The notes below the pieces were generated by a model that worked only from the letters and a program-made list of their open reading frames with translations, did not search any database and was not told where the DNA came from. This document shows positions 18,008 through 27,000 of a stretch of 64,000 nucleotides of DNA, piece after piece. The stretch is from Pelobacter seleniigenes DSM 18267 (lineage in GTDB: Bacteria > Desulfobacterota > Desulfuromonadia > Desulfuromonadales > Geopsychrobacteraceae): contig NZ_JOMG01000001.1 of assembly GCF_000711225.1 (NCBI RefSeq), positions 356,855 through 420,854 of the forward strand. Reading direction: 5' to 3'. Both the position numbers and the translations under genes were made by a program. Position 1 is the first letter of the stretch. Every line of letters begins with the position of its first letter.

Positions 18008-18044
18008 AGTGCCGATTGCCAACTGTGGGTCGGCACTATTTTTT
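18008..18044 (+). terminator. rho-independent terminator
   Basis: AGTGCCGA and TCGGCACT form a perfect 8-bp stem followed by ATTTTTTT, 57 bases after the hydrolase stop. Confidence 0.85.
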
Positions 18045-18193
18045 TGACGGTTTTTTCCTTTTTTACGCAAGAAAGAATTCCAGTCCATTGCACTCCCTCA
18101 GAGCTGGTACCAATTTTTCGGACAGTGCATTAAGGTGGACAGCCACGCACTGAGGAAAGAGAGGAACCCATGGGAGATATTAGGGACACTCCC

Positions 18194-18376
18194 GAATGGC
18201 GCTAGTTTAAGAGCAGATGGCAGCAAAACCGGGACTGTCCCCGCACGGGGGCTGTCCCAGGTCTTTGCGGTGCTACCCCCTACAGTTTCATGGCTCGTAA
18301 ACTCTTGGGACAGCCCCCCGATGCCCCTGGGGACAGTCCCGAGTTTACTGCGAAGTTGCTTAAACTAGCGCCATTC
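18194..18376. mobile_element. MITE-like palindromic element, copy A
   Basis: A 183-bp element with perfect 18-bp terminal inverted repeats (GAATGGCGCTAGTTTAAG at 18194-18211 and its complement at 18359-18376). Inner arms pair too: GGGACTGTCCCC with GGGGACAGTCCC, and GGGGGCTGTCCCA with TGGGACAGCCCCC. It is flanked by an exact 11-bp direct repeat GGGACACTCCC (18183-18193 and 18377-18387), read as a target duplication. It encodes no protein. Confidence 0.85.
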
Positions 18377-19051
18377 GGGACACTCCCCAGTTTTTCTAGG
18401 TCTCCCCGGCTTACGGGGCCTCAATGTGGCATTCAACTGATATTCCATGTTGTCAATAAAGTTTTCCGAGCCGAATGGGCGACCGGTGCGGGTGGCGCTA
18501 CGCAGCTTGTTTTCCGCGTCCTCATCGCTGTTCAGAATGAATTCGGCATACCGGCCTCTGTCTGTTTCTTCCAACCAGGACGGCTCCTGTAAAAGATCGT
18601 CTTGCTCCAGTGTCAAATGGGCTTTGGCGCTGGACCAACGATAATCCTCGGCATAGTCCACCAGACCGACCTTGATCGGATTTCGTTCAATGTACCGTGC
18701 TACGATCCAAAGGTATTCGTCGTTTTCAACAATGCAGGAGAAAAAGCGATTCTGCCAAATACGACCGCTCTGATTCAGCTTACGATTGAGATATTGCGTA
18801 TAGACCTGATTGGTCAAACCGACACCACGGGCAAGCGCGTTTTCTTTTTCCGGGACAACCAACAGATGAACATGGTTATCCATCAGGCAATAAGCCCAAA
18901 TGTGTAAATGAAATGCTTTGCTGTATTTGCCCAGCAATTGCAGGTAGGTCTGCCTGTCCTCGTCGTCGAAAAAGACAATAGAGCGGTTATTGCCACGCTG
19001 GGTGACATGGTGAGGGTATCCGGGAGCAACGATGCGAGCGATTCTTGGCAT
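18365..19051 (-). CDS. REP-associated tyrosine transposase (RAYT), copy 3
   Basis: A 228-residue RAYT nearly identical to copies 1 and 2, with all family motifs (HVTQRGNNR, MDNHVHLLV, QVYTQYLNRK). Its last codons (EWR and the TAG stop) are supplied by the terminal inverted repeat of the MITE inserted at its 3' side, so the C-terminus has been altered by that insertion. The element's right end (CCCTAGTTTTT ending at 19118) abuts the IS4-type transposase gene. Confidence 0.9.
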   Translation of the reverse strand: MPRIARIVAPGYPHHVTQRGNNRSIVFFDDEDRQTYLQLLGKYSKAFHLHIWAYCLMDNHVHLLVVPEKENALARGVGLTNQVYTQYLNRKLNQSGRIWQNRFFSCIVENDEYLWIVARYIERNPIKVGLVDYAEDYRWSSAKAHLTLEQDDLLQEPSWLEETDRGRYAEFILNSDEDAENKLRSATRTGRPFGSENFIDNMEYQLNATLRPRKPGRPRKTGECPEWR

Positions 19052-19116
19052 GAGTGGGAGTGTAGCGGCATTGCAGCCTTAAGACAACGGTTAAATAGGG
19101 GCAGTGTCCCTAGTTT

Positions 19117-20124
19117 TTACCCGATCTTCGCTTGAAATTTCAAGAACGCCAGCACCAGATACGCACACAGGGCAATCCAGAGCTGAGTCATCACGGCATT
19201 GCGCGAGGTTCCCAGAAAGCTCTTGATGCGCAGGTTTTGCTTGATCCATTTGAAGAACAGCTCAATCTGCCAGCGTTCTTTGTACAATTCAGCGACCGTT
19301 GCCGCTGGAATGTCCAGCGCATTGGTCACAAATTCGTAAGTGATGTCGGTCTCCGCATCCAGATACACGACCTTGCGGAAAGTTCCCACGATGCCTTGCA
19401 GCTGAATCTGTTGATCCAAGAGGACCCCTGGACTTTTCCGGCCCCGACGCTTCTTGCCGGGAATGGTGACCGCATTGCTTTTCAGCCGGGCGACAAAGCG
19501 GACTTCTGCTTTCGTGAGCTCCTGATACCATGTGTAGTCAGTGTAGCCCCGGTCGAAAACAACGTAGGAGCCCTTGGGAAAGCCCAGTTGCCGAGCGACC
19601 TTGATTTCATGCTCCTTGCCTTCAGTCAGATCGACAAAGGCTGGCAAATAGCCGTCTGCATCCAGACCGATATGAAGTTTAGCGGCCCCTTTCTCTTTGC
19701 GGTACTTTGCCCAGGGAAACAGGGACAGCGTCAGGTCAATCATTGATGCATCCAGGAGAAAGAGCTTCTCCTTGAACTTAAACCGCTTTCGCGGTGCGCA
19801 ACTCTGGCAGCGAGCCAATAACTGCTGAAACAAGGCCTCGTACATCTGATGAGGCTGTGTTTCATTCGCTCTGGCCAAGGTTGCCCGGCTGAATGGCCTG
19901 ACACCAAGGTGGTAGAGCTTGCTGCCTTGAGCCGCGATATTATCGGTAATATCCCTTAGACTGTTGCGGCCGGTCAGTTGGGCTGTCAACAGGGCTATAA
20001 ATTGAGTCCAACGGGAAAACGAGCGGAATTTCTGACCGGCGTGATGTTTGTTTGCCAGAGCCTGAAATTCATGTCTCGGGAAAATACGTACAATTTGAGA
20101 AAGAACAGTGCTACAATGCGCCAT
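19117..20124 (-). CDS. IS4-family transposase
   Basis: A 335-residue DDE transposase of the IS4 family (DUF4372-like N-terminus, DDE domain). Visible are the DASMIDLTLSLFPWAKYRK region with the first Asp, FDRGYTDY with the second Asp in the conserved D-R-G-Y context, and the YKERWQIELFFKWIKQNL signature (Y-x2-R-x3-E-x6-K) carrying the Glu. AAGGAG precedes the ATG. The stop codon overlaps the T run ending RAYT copy 3, so the left IS boundary is either inside the gene end or exactly there. The right side cuts into a small zinc-ribbon gene. Confidence 0.92.
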   Translation of the reverse strand: MAHCSTVLSQIVRIFPRHEFQALANKHHAGQKFRSFSRWTQFIALLTAQLTGRNSLRDITDNIAAQGSKLYHLGVRPFSRATLARANETQPHQMYEALFQQLLARCQSCAPRKRFKFKEKLFLLDASMIDLTLSLFPWAKYRKEKGAAKLHIGLDADGYLPAFVDLTEGKEHEIKVARQLGFPKGSYVVFDRGYTDYTWYQELTKAEVRFVARLKSNAVTIPGKKRRGRKSPGVLLDQQIQLQGIVGTFRKVVYLDAETDITYEFVTNALDIPAATVAELYKERWQIELFFKWIKQNLRIKSFLGTSRNAVMTQLWIALCAYLVLAFLKFQAKIG

Positions 20125-20210
20125 GGCTTGGAACTCCTTGTTTTCAATGTGATTTTGGCGAATTCATTGTAACACAAGTGGGCTCCAGGCCATTGTTTTT
20201 ATTGATCAAT

Positions 20211-20426
20211 CTATGAGACAGCAGTGAAGCTCTCTTTCGTTTCTTGAGGAATATCCCTTGCTTCTTCAAACTCTTTTACCATATCAAGAGAAGGAATGGT
20301 CGGTGTCCTGTGCTCTTCGCTATATGAGTCAGCCACCAATTGATACCAATGCTGAGTGGTATAAGCTCCGCAATGAGGGCAGCTAAATGCCGTTTTAGAT
20401 ATCAATGGAGTATTTTTTTCTGACAT
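20211..20426 (-). pseudogene. zinc-ribbon protein fragment truncated by IS4
   Basis: The reading frame is 71 residues and begins MSEKNTPLISKTAFSCPHCG, a CPHC zinc-knuckle start resembling the N-terminus of DUF4145-type proteins, which are normally a few hundred residues. The frame stops about ten bases inside the DNA adjoining the IS4-type element, so it is probably the 5' stump of a longer gene. It starts 20 bases after an attC-like box, consistent with a former integron cassette gene. Confidence 0.6.
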
Positions 20427-20445
20427 TGCTTGATTCCTTGGTTGC

Positions 20446-20523
20446 CCCTAACGCCGCCATAAACGGCGCGAGCTTGCGAGCGTCCGGCGACCGTAGGGAG
20501 CGAATTTAATGGCCTTGTTATGT
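20446..20523 (-). other. attC site (site 4)
   Basis: This is the most convincing attC in the window. On the minus strand it runs ACATAAC...GTTAGGG. GCCATTAAA near the 5' end pairs with TTTATGGC near the 3' end, leaving one extra-helical T. The stop codon of the upstream gene (TAA at 20518-20520) lies inside the first box, and the next gene starts 20 bases after the second. This is the tight packing typical of integron cassettes. No integrase is nearby. Confidence 0.65.
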
Positions 20524-20823
20524 GTTTGATTCACGGTTTGCAGCCTCAATTAGGTCGTAGCCTTTATTTTTAAACCAAATCCCAAAACAAACTGCGACTG
20601 ACATTAGGATTAGCAAAACTATTAGAAAATCAGAACCATCAACGACTACCGCTATATAGTTTGATATTTTTTCTTTTTCTCCCTCAAAGAGCGCCTTACC
20701 AAAGTAAAGAAAAGGTGTTACGAAAATAGCGTATATGACACTCTCTTGGAGCTTCTCACCTAATTTCACCAAAGACTCCCCATGGGACTTTTTTACTTCC
20801 GGTGTTCTAGAATTTATATCCAT
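20518..20823 (-). CDS. small membrane protein (cassette gene)
   Basis: An unrecognised 101-residue protein with two predicted membrane segments (around IYAIFVTPFLYFG and FLIVLLILMSVAVCFGIWF), a polar N-terminus and a charged tail. AGAGAG lies just before the ATG. The stop codon is embedded in the attC site that follows, and the gene is AT-rich, so it is read as an integron cassette gene. Upstream, GTTATGT at about 20865 may be the box of a preceding, decayed site. Confidence 0.6.
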   Translation of the reverse strand: MDINSRTPEVKKSHGESLVKLGEKLQESVIYAIFVTPFLYFGKALFEGEKEKISNYIAVVVDGSDFLIVLLILMSVAVCFGIWFKNKGYDLIEAANRESNT

Positions 20824-21098
20824 ATTTCTCTCTATGTCTTTGAATCAGAGGGCCCTGACACATAACGGTAAATAGACAGTCTGCATAAAACTGCAAACAC
20901 AGAAAGTCAGAGCTATATAAAATCCTTTACAGAATTTCCGATAAATTTAATTTCCACCATGGATTTCATATCTTTAAAAGCATATCAACCTCTTACCTAC
21001 CAGATATATACAGACTGTATAAACCGGTACAGAAGCCATCTATCGGGATTTTGATACAATTAAAAAATTCCCCCACACTTCATAACCACATCCCCAAC
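20824..21098. other. gene-free AT-rich stretch
   Basis: No gene is recognised between the cassette remnant and the terminator of the guanidine operon. It probably marks the junction of the accessory region with the conserved operon. Confidence 0.55.
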
Positions 21099-21145
21099 AA
21101 AAAGAGCCGCAATCTGTAGATCCCCCAATCTCCCAAATTACGGCT
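21099..21145 (-). terminator. terminator of the guanidine operon
   Basis: AGCCGTAAT and ATTGCGGCT (minus strand) form a 9-bp stem with one mismatch, followed by CTTTTTG. It lies about 80 bases beyond the gdx stop and could act in both directions. Confidence 0.6.
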
Positions 21146-21227
21146 TTTCATTTGAATACCTGAAAAACAACGTCTATAAAACTACACTCAAACAAGCATC
21201 ATTACAAGATTTTTATATTTCAGCAAT

Positions 21228-21545
21228 TCACCCCGAATAAAACTTCAACCCGACCAACGAAAAGATCAACACCGACAGAAAAAACATCCTTCCGAAATTG
21301 ACGGGATCGCCGTAGATGGCAATCCCGAGGATGACAGTACCGATAGAACCGATGCCGGTCCAGACGGCGTAGGCGGTGCCCATGGGGATGGTCTGCATGG
21401 CGCGGGAAAGGAAATAGAGGCTTAAGCCCGCACCGAGAATGACGCCGGTATCGGGGAGGATGCGGGTGAAGTTGTCCGACGCTTTCAGGCAGGTGGCGAA
21501 AAAGACCTCGAAGATACCGGCGATGATGATGTTGATCCAGCCCAT
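21228..21545 (-). CDS. gdx: guanidinium exporter, SMR family (Gdx/SugE type)
   Basis: A 105-residue small multidrug resistance protein with four helices. Glu13 (GIFEVFFA) is the conserved proton/substrate site. The sequence GTAYAVWTGIG distinguishes the Gdx guanidinium-exporter branch from EmrE-like drug pumps. The known role of Gdx is H+-coupled export of guanidinium by a dual-topology dimer. It is the last gene of the guanidine operon, 20 bases after the allophanate hydrolase. Export and degradation would thus share one riboswitch-controlled transcript. Confidence 0.9.
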   Translation of the reverse strand: MGWINIIIAGIFEVFFATCLKASDNFTRILPDTGVILGAGLSLYFLSRAMQTIPMGTAYAVWTGIGSIGTVILGIAIYGDPVNFGRMFFLSVLIFSLVGLKFYSG

Positions 21546-21565
21546 GATGATCCCTTTCGGCGCCG

Positions 21566-23377
21566 TCAGCCCTGTTGCGCTGTCAGGTAATTGCGCCAGC
21601 CGCCCAAGTGGGTGATCTCCTCGGCGGCGGCGATGGCCCAGGGTTCACAGATAAAACCTTTCACCGTTGAGCCATCCGCCAGGATCAGGCTGCCGATCCC
21701 CAAGGGGGCGGGAACTTCTGCGGTGAACTCGCCGAAAGCCTCGGCGGTCAGGGCCCAGACCTCGACCTCCAGCCCTGCCCCGCTAAAGTCCGGGTCACGG
21801 ATCAGGCCCGGTTTGGCCGGTTTGGTTCCGGCCAGGGCGTAAAGGCGGTAGTCGCCTGCCGTTCTCGTGGTGGCCTGCAACCTGGCCCCACGTCTGGTCA
21901 GCTGATGGTTGAGGGGCTGGCCGCTCAGGTGGGCACCGACGACGGCCAGTTGTATCAGCTCATCCGCAAGGTTCTCCTTCATCTTTGATTCATCAGCCAG
22001 TGGATATTCAGTGCCCCCGACCTGGAGCGATGCGCTCTCGGCACGATGCAGGCGGTCGGCCAACCGGGCCAGGTCGCTGTCGCAAAAGGCCGGAGCAATC
22101 AGAGTCACGCCGAAGGGCAGGCCGTTGCTGGCGCGGAACCCGGCCGGGACGGCCACGGCGCTGCAGTCGAGCAGGTTGACGAAGTTGGTATAGGTGCCCA
22201 GGCGGCTGTTGAGTTCGATGGGATTTGCGGCCACATCCTCAACCCGGTAAATGGTCGGCGCGGTCGGCAGCAGCATGACATCCATCTGCTGCCATTGCCG
22301 GTTGCAGATTTTGGCGAGCTCGCGCAGGCGATACTCTCCCTTGAACGCTTCCACCCCGCTGATCCGGGTTGCCCCTTCGACAATGGTGCGCACGGTCGGG
22401 TCCATGTCCGCGCCATGTTCGGCCAGAAAGTCACCGATGGCGGCGGCCCGTTCCGCGACCCAGGGACCGGAATAGAGCAGTTCGGCACTCTGCTGGAAAG
22501 GACGATAATCGATCTCGACCCCTTCCCCGCCAAGAGCCTGTAAAGCACTGATGCTGGCGGCGTAAAGCGCAGCGGCCTCGTCATCACCGAAGAATTCGCG
22601 CTGATCCTGCGGCAGGTAGCCGAAGCGGAATCGTTCGAGGGGCAGCGAGCGCTCATGCATGGCTCTTGAATAAGGATCGCTGTCATCCTCCCCCTGCATA
22701 ATCCCGCGCACCAGGTCGGCTTCACCGCAGCTGGCGGCGAACACGGTGACGCAGTCGAGGGAGCGACAGGCCGGGACCACGCCGCTGGTGCTGACCAGTC
22801 CCTTGGTGGGTTTGACCCCGACCAGATTGTTGAAGGCCGCAGGCACCCGACCAGACCCGGCGGTGTCGGTTCCCAGGGCAAAGCTGACCAACCCCGCACC
22901 GACCGCCACGGCCGAGCCGGAGCTGGACCCGCCGGAGACGTAATCGGCATCGAACACGCAGCGCGGAGCACCATGGGGAGAACGGGTGCCGACCAGACCG
23001 GTGGCGAACTGATCGAGGTTGGTCTTGCCGATCAGGATCGCCCCGGCCGCCAGCAGTTTGGCGACTACAAAAGCATCGCTGTCAGGCTGATAAGCATAAG
23101 CGGGACAGGCCGCGGTGGTGGCAAAACCCAGGCAGTCAATATTGTCCTTGACCGCAAAGGGGATGCCGTACAGCGGCAGGTTTTCCACCCCGCCGGGCTG
23201 TTCGATCAGCCACTGCGCCCGTGCCAGCAATTGCTCACGACTGGCGCGGCTGATCCAGACCGCCCGATCCGGGTAGGCAGCGCAGCGTTGCAATACCTCT
23301 TCCACCATTTCCACTGGGCTCAGACCGTTGCTATAGGCCTCGCGCAAGCGGGGAATTTCCAGACTGGCAATCTTCAT
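21566..23377 (-). CDS. atzF: allophanate hydrolase
   Basis: A 603-residue cytoplasmic enzyme that converts allophanate to two NH3 and two CO2, the last step of the pathway. The N-terminal amidase-signature domain holds the Ser-cisSer-Lys triad: Lys77 (VKDNID), the GGSSSGS loop near 149-155 and Ser175 (GTDTAGSGRVPAAF). A C-terminal domain of about 130 residues (from about 470) is the AtzF-type C-terminal domain. Its ATG overlaps the carboxylase stop by four bases, so the two are translationally coupled. Confidence 0.93.
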   Translation of the reverse strand: MKIASLEIPRLREAYSNGLSPVEMVEEVLQRCAAYPDRAVWISRASREQLLARAQWLIEQPGGVENLPLYGIPFAVKDNIDCLGFATTAACPAYAYQPDSDAFVVAKLLAAGAILIGKTNLDQFATGLVGTRSPHGAPRCVFDADYVSGGSSSGSAVAVGAGLVSFALGTDTAGSGRVPAAFNNLVGVKPTKGLVSTSGVVPACRSLDCVTVFAASCGEADLVRGIMQGEDDSDPYSRAMHERSLPLERFRFGYLPQDQREFFGDDEAAALYAASISALQALGGEGVEIDYRPFQQSAELLYSGPWVAERAAAIGDFLAEHGADMDPTVRTIVEGATRISGVEAFKGEYRLRELAKICNRQWQQMDVMLLPTAPTIYRVEDVAANPIELNSRLGTYTNFVNLLDCSAVAVPAGFRASNGLPFGVTLIAPAFCDSDLARLADRLHRAESASLQVGGTEYPLADESKMKENLADELIQLAVVGAHLSGQPLNHQLTRRGARLQATTRTAGDYRLYALAGTKPAKPGLIRDPDFSGAGLEVEVWALTAEAFGEFTAEVPAPLGIGSLILADGSTVKGFICEPWAIAAAEEITHLGGWRNYLTAQQG

Positions 23378-26300
23378 GATGCGACCTCCTCCAGGACGGC
23401 CACGGCCTGCCCGGCCTGGAGCGCCTGCCCCGGCTGACAGAGCAGCTCGCGGACAATGCCGCTCTTGTGGGTTTTGATATCCAGTTCCATCTTCATCGAT
23501 TCCACCACCAGCAGTGTGGTCCCGGCCGCGACCCGTTCACCGGGCTGCACCTTGACCTGCCAGACATTGCCGGGCACCGCGGCCGGGGCGATAAAACAGC
23601 CCTCGGGCACCTTGACCGGTTCGACATCGCTGAGCGGGGTATCGGGCTCGGCGACAATCTCGCTCAGGCCCAGGTCCTTCCAGCGCAGCCGCTCCGCTTC
23701 AAAGGAGCTTTGCTGATGTTGCTTGAAGGCCGCGATGGACTCATGATTATCCGCCAGGAAGCGGTTGTAATCCTTGAGGCTGAACTGATCCTCTTCAATC
23801 CGCACCTGGTATTCGCCATGAGGAAACTTGTCACGGGCGTCAAGCAGCTCTTCGGCCGAGACCGGGAAGAACCGAATCCGGTCAAAGAATTCCAGCAGCC
23901 AGGGCTTGCCCTGAGGGAAGACCTCAGTTGCACGGAAGCGATTCCACATCTGGATGGTGCGGCCGACAAACTGGTAGCCGCCCGGCCCTTCCATGCCGTA
24001 AACGCAAAGATAAGCCCCACCGATGCCGACCGCGTTCTCCGGGGTCCAGGTTCGCGCCGGGTTGTATTTGGTGGTGACCAGGCGCTGGCGCGGATCGACA
24101 GGCGTCGCCACCGGTGCGCCAAGGTAAACATCCCCCAGGCCGAGAACCATGTAATCGGCGTTGAACAGCACATCCTTGACCGCCTGCTCATCCGCAAGGC
24201 CGTTGATACGGCGAATGAACTCGATGTTGGACGGACACCAGGGGGCTTCGGGATAGACCAGTTCCTGATATTTGCGGATCGCCAGGCGGGTCTGCTCGTC
24301 ATCCCACGACAGGGGCAGATAGACAGTACGGCTCGGCACCACGATTTCATCGATGGCCGGCAGTTCCTGTTCAGCAGCCGCCAGCATATCGATCAACTTG
24401 CTGCAGGGGAGCAGACGGCTATCGTAGTGAATCTGCAGGGAACGGATGCCCGGAGTCAGATCGATAATCCCGGCGATCTTCTGCTCGGTAACCCACTGCT
24501 GAAGGGTGTGGACCCGAAAGCGCAGGTTGAGATCGAGCTGGGCGGGACCGAATTCGATGAGCAGATAGTCGTCGCCGCAGCGCCGGTAGCAGGTGGCCAT
24601 GTCGCCGACCTGACCATGACGCAGGATCGGACTGGCCGGATCGCCCGCAGCCTTGTTCGGGATAATAAGCTGGGGAGCCGTCGGCTTGAGCCCGGCTAGG
24701 GCGGTGTCCTGGGCCTGGCGCTGGGCCGTGGCCACAGTTTCATCGACCTGCACAAAACGCACTTTGTCCCCAGGTTTGAGCTGGCCGATCTTCCACAGAT
24801 CGGCCTGAATGATGGTGGCCGGGCAGACAAAGCCGCCCAGGCTCGGGCCATCCGGACCGAGGATAATCGGCATATCGCCGGTAAAGTCGACGGTACCGAT
24901 GGCATAGGCGTTATCATGAATATTGGACGGGTGCAAACCGGCCTCGCCGCCATCCTCGCGCGCCCAGTGCGGTTTCGGCCCGATCAGCCGAACCCCGGTG
25001 CGGGCGCTGTTGAAATGGACCTCGTAGGCGGTGGCGAAGAAGGTCTCGATATCCTCAGTGGTGAAGAAATCGGGAGCCCCATGGGGACCGTAAAGGACCT
25101 TGAGGGTCCAGTCGTTGGTCAGCTCGGGCAACAGTCCGGCGGCGACCGTATTCACCACCGGTGCCACCGCTCCCTCCCCTGCCACCCGCAGGACATCCCC
25201 GGCCTTGAGCACGGCCGTGGCATGGCCGCCGAACCGGCCGAGGCTGAAGGTGGCCTTGCTGCCCAGATAATCGGGGGCGTCAAACCCGTTGCGCACGGCC
25301 AGGTAGCTGCGCTGGCCGGGACCGTCGATCTCGGCCAGTTCCAGAGTCTGCCCCGGCCGCACGCTGACTGGCTGCCACATGGGGAGAGGTTCACTGTCGA
25401 GCAGCGCACGCATGGGCGCACCACCCAGGGCGATGACGGTCTCACAATTGAAGCTGAGCACCGGCCCGGTCAGGGTCATCTCCAGCCCGCAGGCCCCTTC
25501 ATCGTTACCGACGATGCGATTGAGCAGGCGGAAAGAATAGTGATCCATGGGTCCGCTCGGCGGCACCCCGACATTCCAGTAGCCGAGGCGGCCCGGATAG
25601 TCCTGCAGACTGCTCTGCGCGCCGGGCAGCACCACATTGATGGTGTTGGCCTGGTAGGGGAGCGCGTCCAGGGCCTTGGTATGGACCCGCCCTTCACAGA
25701 ACAGCGAGGTCGTGCTGATCTGGGTCAGGTAAGCGAGGTTGGTCTCGATGCCGTAGATGGCGCTGTGTTGCAGCACCTGCTGGAGCTTGGCGACGGCCTC
25801 GGCGCGGGTCGCCCCGCTGACGATCAGTTTGCTGAGCAGGGGATCGTAAAAGGGGGAGATCTCGCTGCCTGTTTCGACCCAGCCGTCCACCCGGCAATCT
25901 TCGGGAAAGACCACCTTGGTCAGAGTGCCGGAACTGGGCTGAAAGTCCTTGCCCGGATCTTCGGCATAAACCCGCACTTCGATGGCCGCCCCCTGCGGCT
26001 GCCGCACCAGGGAACTTAACGGCGGCAGCTCATCGGCGGCCTGGCGGATCATCCATTCCACCAGGTCGACGCCAAAGACCTCTTCGGTCACACCATGCTC
26101 GACCTGCAACCGGGTGTTGACCTCAAGGAAGTAAACCGCGTCACTGCCGGTGTCGTAGATGAACTCGACGGTTCCGGCCGAGGCATAATTCACCGCCCGC
26201 CCCAGCTGCACGGCATAGGCGGCCAGCTCGGCCCGTTGCAGGTCGGACAGGCCCGGCGCGGGAGTTTCCTCAATGACCTTCTGATTACGCCGCTGCAGGG

Positions 26301-26985
26301 AACAGTCGCGCTCGCCCAGAGCGATCACTTCCCCTTTGCCGTCACCGAAGATCTGCACTTCGATATGTCGGGCTTTGGCGACGTATTTTTCCAGAAAGAC
26401 CCCGCTGTTGCTGAAGTTGTTCTGACTGAGCCGGCGCACGCTGGCAAACTTGCTTTCCAGTTCGGCAGCTGAATAACAGAGTTGCAGGCCGATCCCACCC
26501 CCGCCGGCGGTACTTTTCAGCATCACCGGGTAGCCGATCTGGGCCGCCGCGGCCAGCGCAGCGGGAAGATCTTCGATAAGCTCAGTGCCGGGGAGCAGCG
26601 GCACGTTACTGCTGCGCGCCAGCTCCCGAGCGGTGTGCTTCAAACCAAACTGGCTGATCTGCTCGGCCGTGGGGCCGATGAAGCGGACCCCGACCGCGTC
26701 CAGTTGGCTGGCGAAGTCAGTATTCTCACTCAAAAACCCGTACCCGGGATGGACCGCATCGACCTGATGTTCGCGGCACAGGGCGACGATTTTAGCGGCG
26801 TTGAGATAACTTTCCGCGGCCGGAGCCGGGCCGACGCAGTAAGCTTCGTCAGCCAGACGGACATGGGGCGCGTGACGGTCGGCCTCGGAGTAGACGGCCA
26901 CCGCAGCGATCCCCAGCCGCCGCAGGGTGCGGATAATCCGGCAGGCGATCTCGCCGCGGTTGGCGACCAGGACTTTTTTGAACAT
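23374..26985 (-). CDS. guanidine (urea-type) carboxylase
   Basis: A 1203-residue biotin-dependent enzyme: biotin carboxylase/ATP-grasp domain (about 1-450, with GPTAEQISQFGLKHTAR and KSTAGGGGIGLQ), then the two KipA/KipI-like carboxyltransferase domains (about 465-1080), then a biotin-carrier domain with Lys1165 in ESMKMEL. In urea amidolyase systems this enzyme carboxylates urea. With the two deiminase-type subunits and a guanidine riboswitch upstream, carboxylation of guanidine to carboxyguanidine is more likely (known biochemistry of this operon type). I did not try to read the urea/guanidine-discriminating residue. GGGGGGAG precedes the ATG. Confidence 0.88.
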   Translation of the reverse strand: MFKKVLVANRGEIACRIIRTLRRLGIAAVAVYSEADRHAPHVRLADEAYCVGPAPAAESYLNAAKIVALCREHQVDAVHPGYGFLSENTDFASQLDAVGVRFIGPTAEQISQFGLKHTARELARSSNVPLLPGTELIEDLPAALAAAAQIGYPVMLKSTAGGGGIGLQLCYSAAELESKFASVRRLSQNNFSNSGVFLEKYVAKARHIEVQIFGDGKGEVIALGERDCSLQRRNQKVIEETPAPGLSDLQRAELAAYAVQLGRAVNYASAGTVEFIYDTGSDAVYFLEVNTRLQVEHGVTEEVFGVDLVEWMIRQAADELPPLSSLVRQPQGAAIEVRVYAEDPGKDFQPSSGTLTKVVFPEDCRVDGWVETGSEISPFYDPLLSKLIVSGATRAEAVAKLQQVLQHSAIYGIETNLAYLTQISTTSLFCEGRVHTKALDALPYQANTINVVLPGAQSSLQDYPGRLGYWNVGVPPSGPMDHYSFRLLNRIVGNDEGACGLEMTLTGPVLSFNCETVIALGGAPMRALLDSEPLPMWQPVSVRPGQTLELAEIDGPGQRSYLAVRNGFDAPDYLGSKATFSLGRFGGHATAVLKAGDVLRVAGEGAVAPVVNTVAAGLLPELTNDWTLKVLYGPHGAPDFFTTEDIETFFATAYEVHFNSARTGVRLIGPKPHWAREDGGEAGLHPSNIHDNAYAIGTVDFTGDMPIILGPDGPSLGGFVCPATIIQADLWKIGQLKPGDKVRFVQVDETVATAQRQAQDTALAGLKPTAPQLIIPNKAAGDPASPILRHGQVGDMATCYRRCGDDYLLIEFGPAQLDLNLRFRVHTLQQWVTEQKIAGIIDLTPGIRSLQIHYDSRLLPCSKLIDMLAAAEQELPAIDEIVVPSRTVYLPLSWDDEQTRLAIRKYQELVYPEAPWCPSNIEFIRRINGLADEQAVKDVLFNADYMVLGLGDVYLGAPVATPVDPRQRLVTTKYNPARTWTPENAVGIGGAYLCVYGMEGPGGYQFVGRTIQMWNRFRATEVFPQGKPWLLEFFDRIRFFPVSAEELLDARDKFPHGEYQVRIEEDQFSLKDYNRFLADNHESIAAFKQHQQSSFEAERLRWKDLGLSEIVAEPDTPLSDVEPVKVPEGCFIAPAAVPGNVWQVKVQPGERVAAGTTLLVVESMKMELDIKTHKSGIVRELLCQPGQALQAGQAVAVLEEVAS

Positions 26986-27000
26986 GATCTCCCCCCGCGG

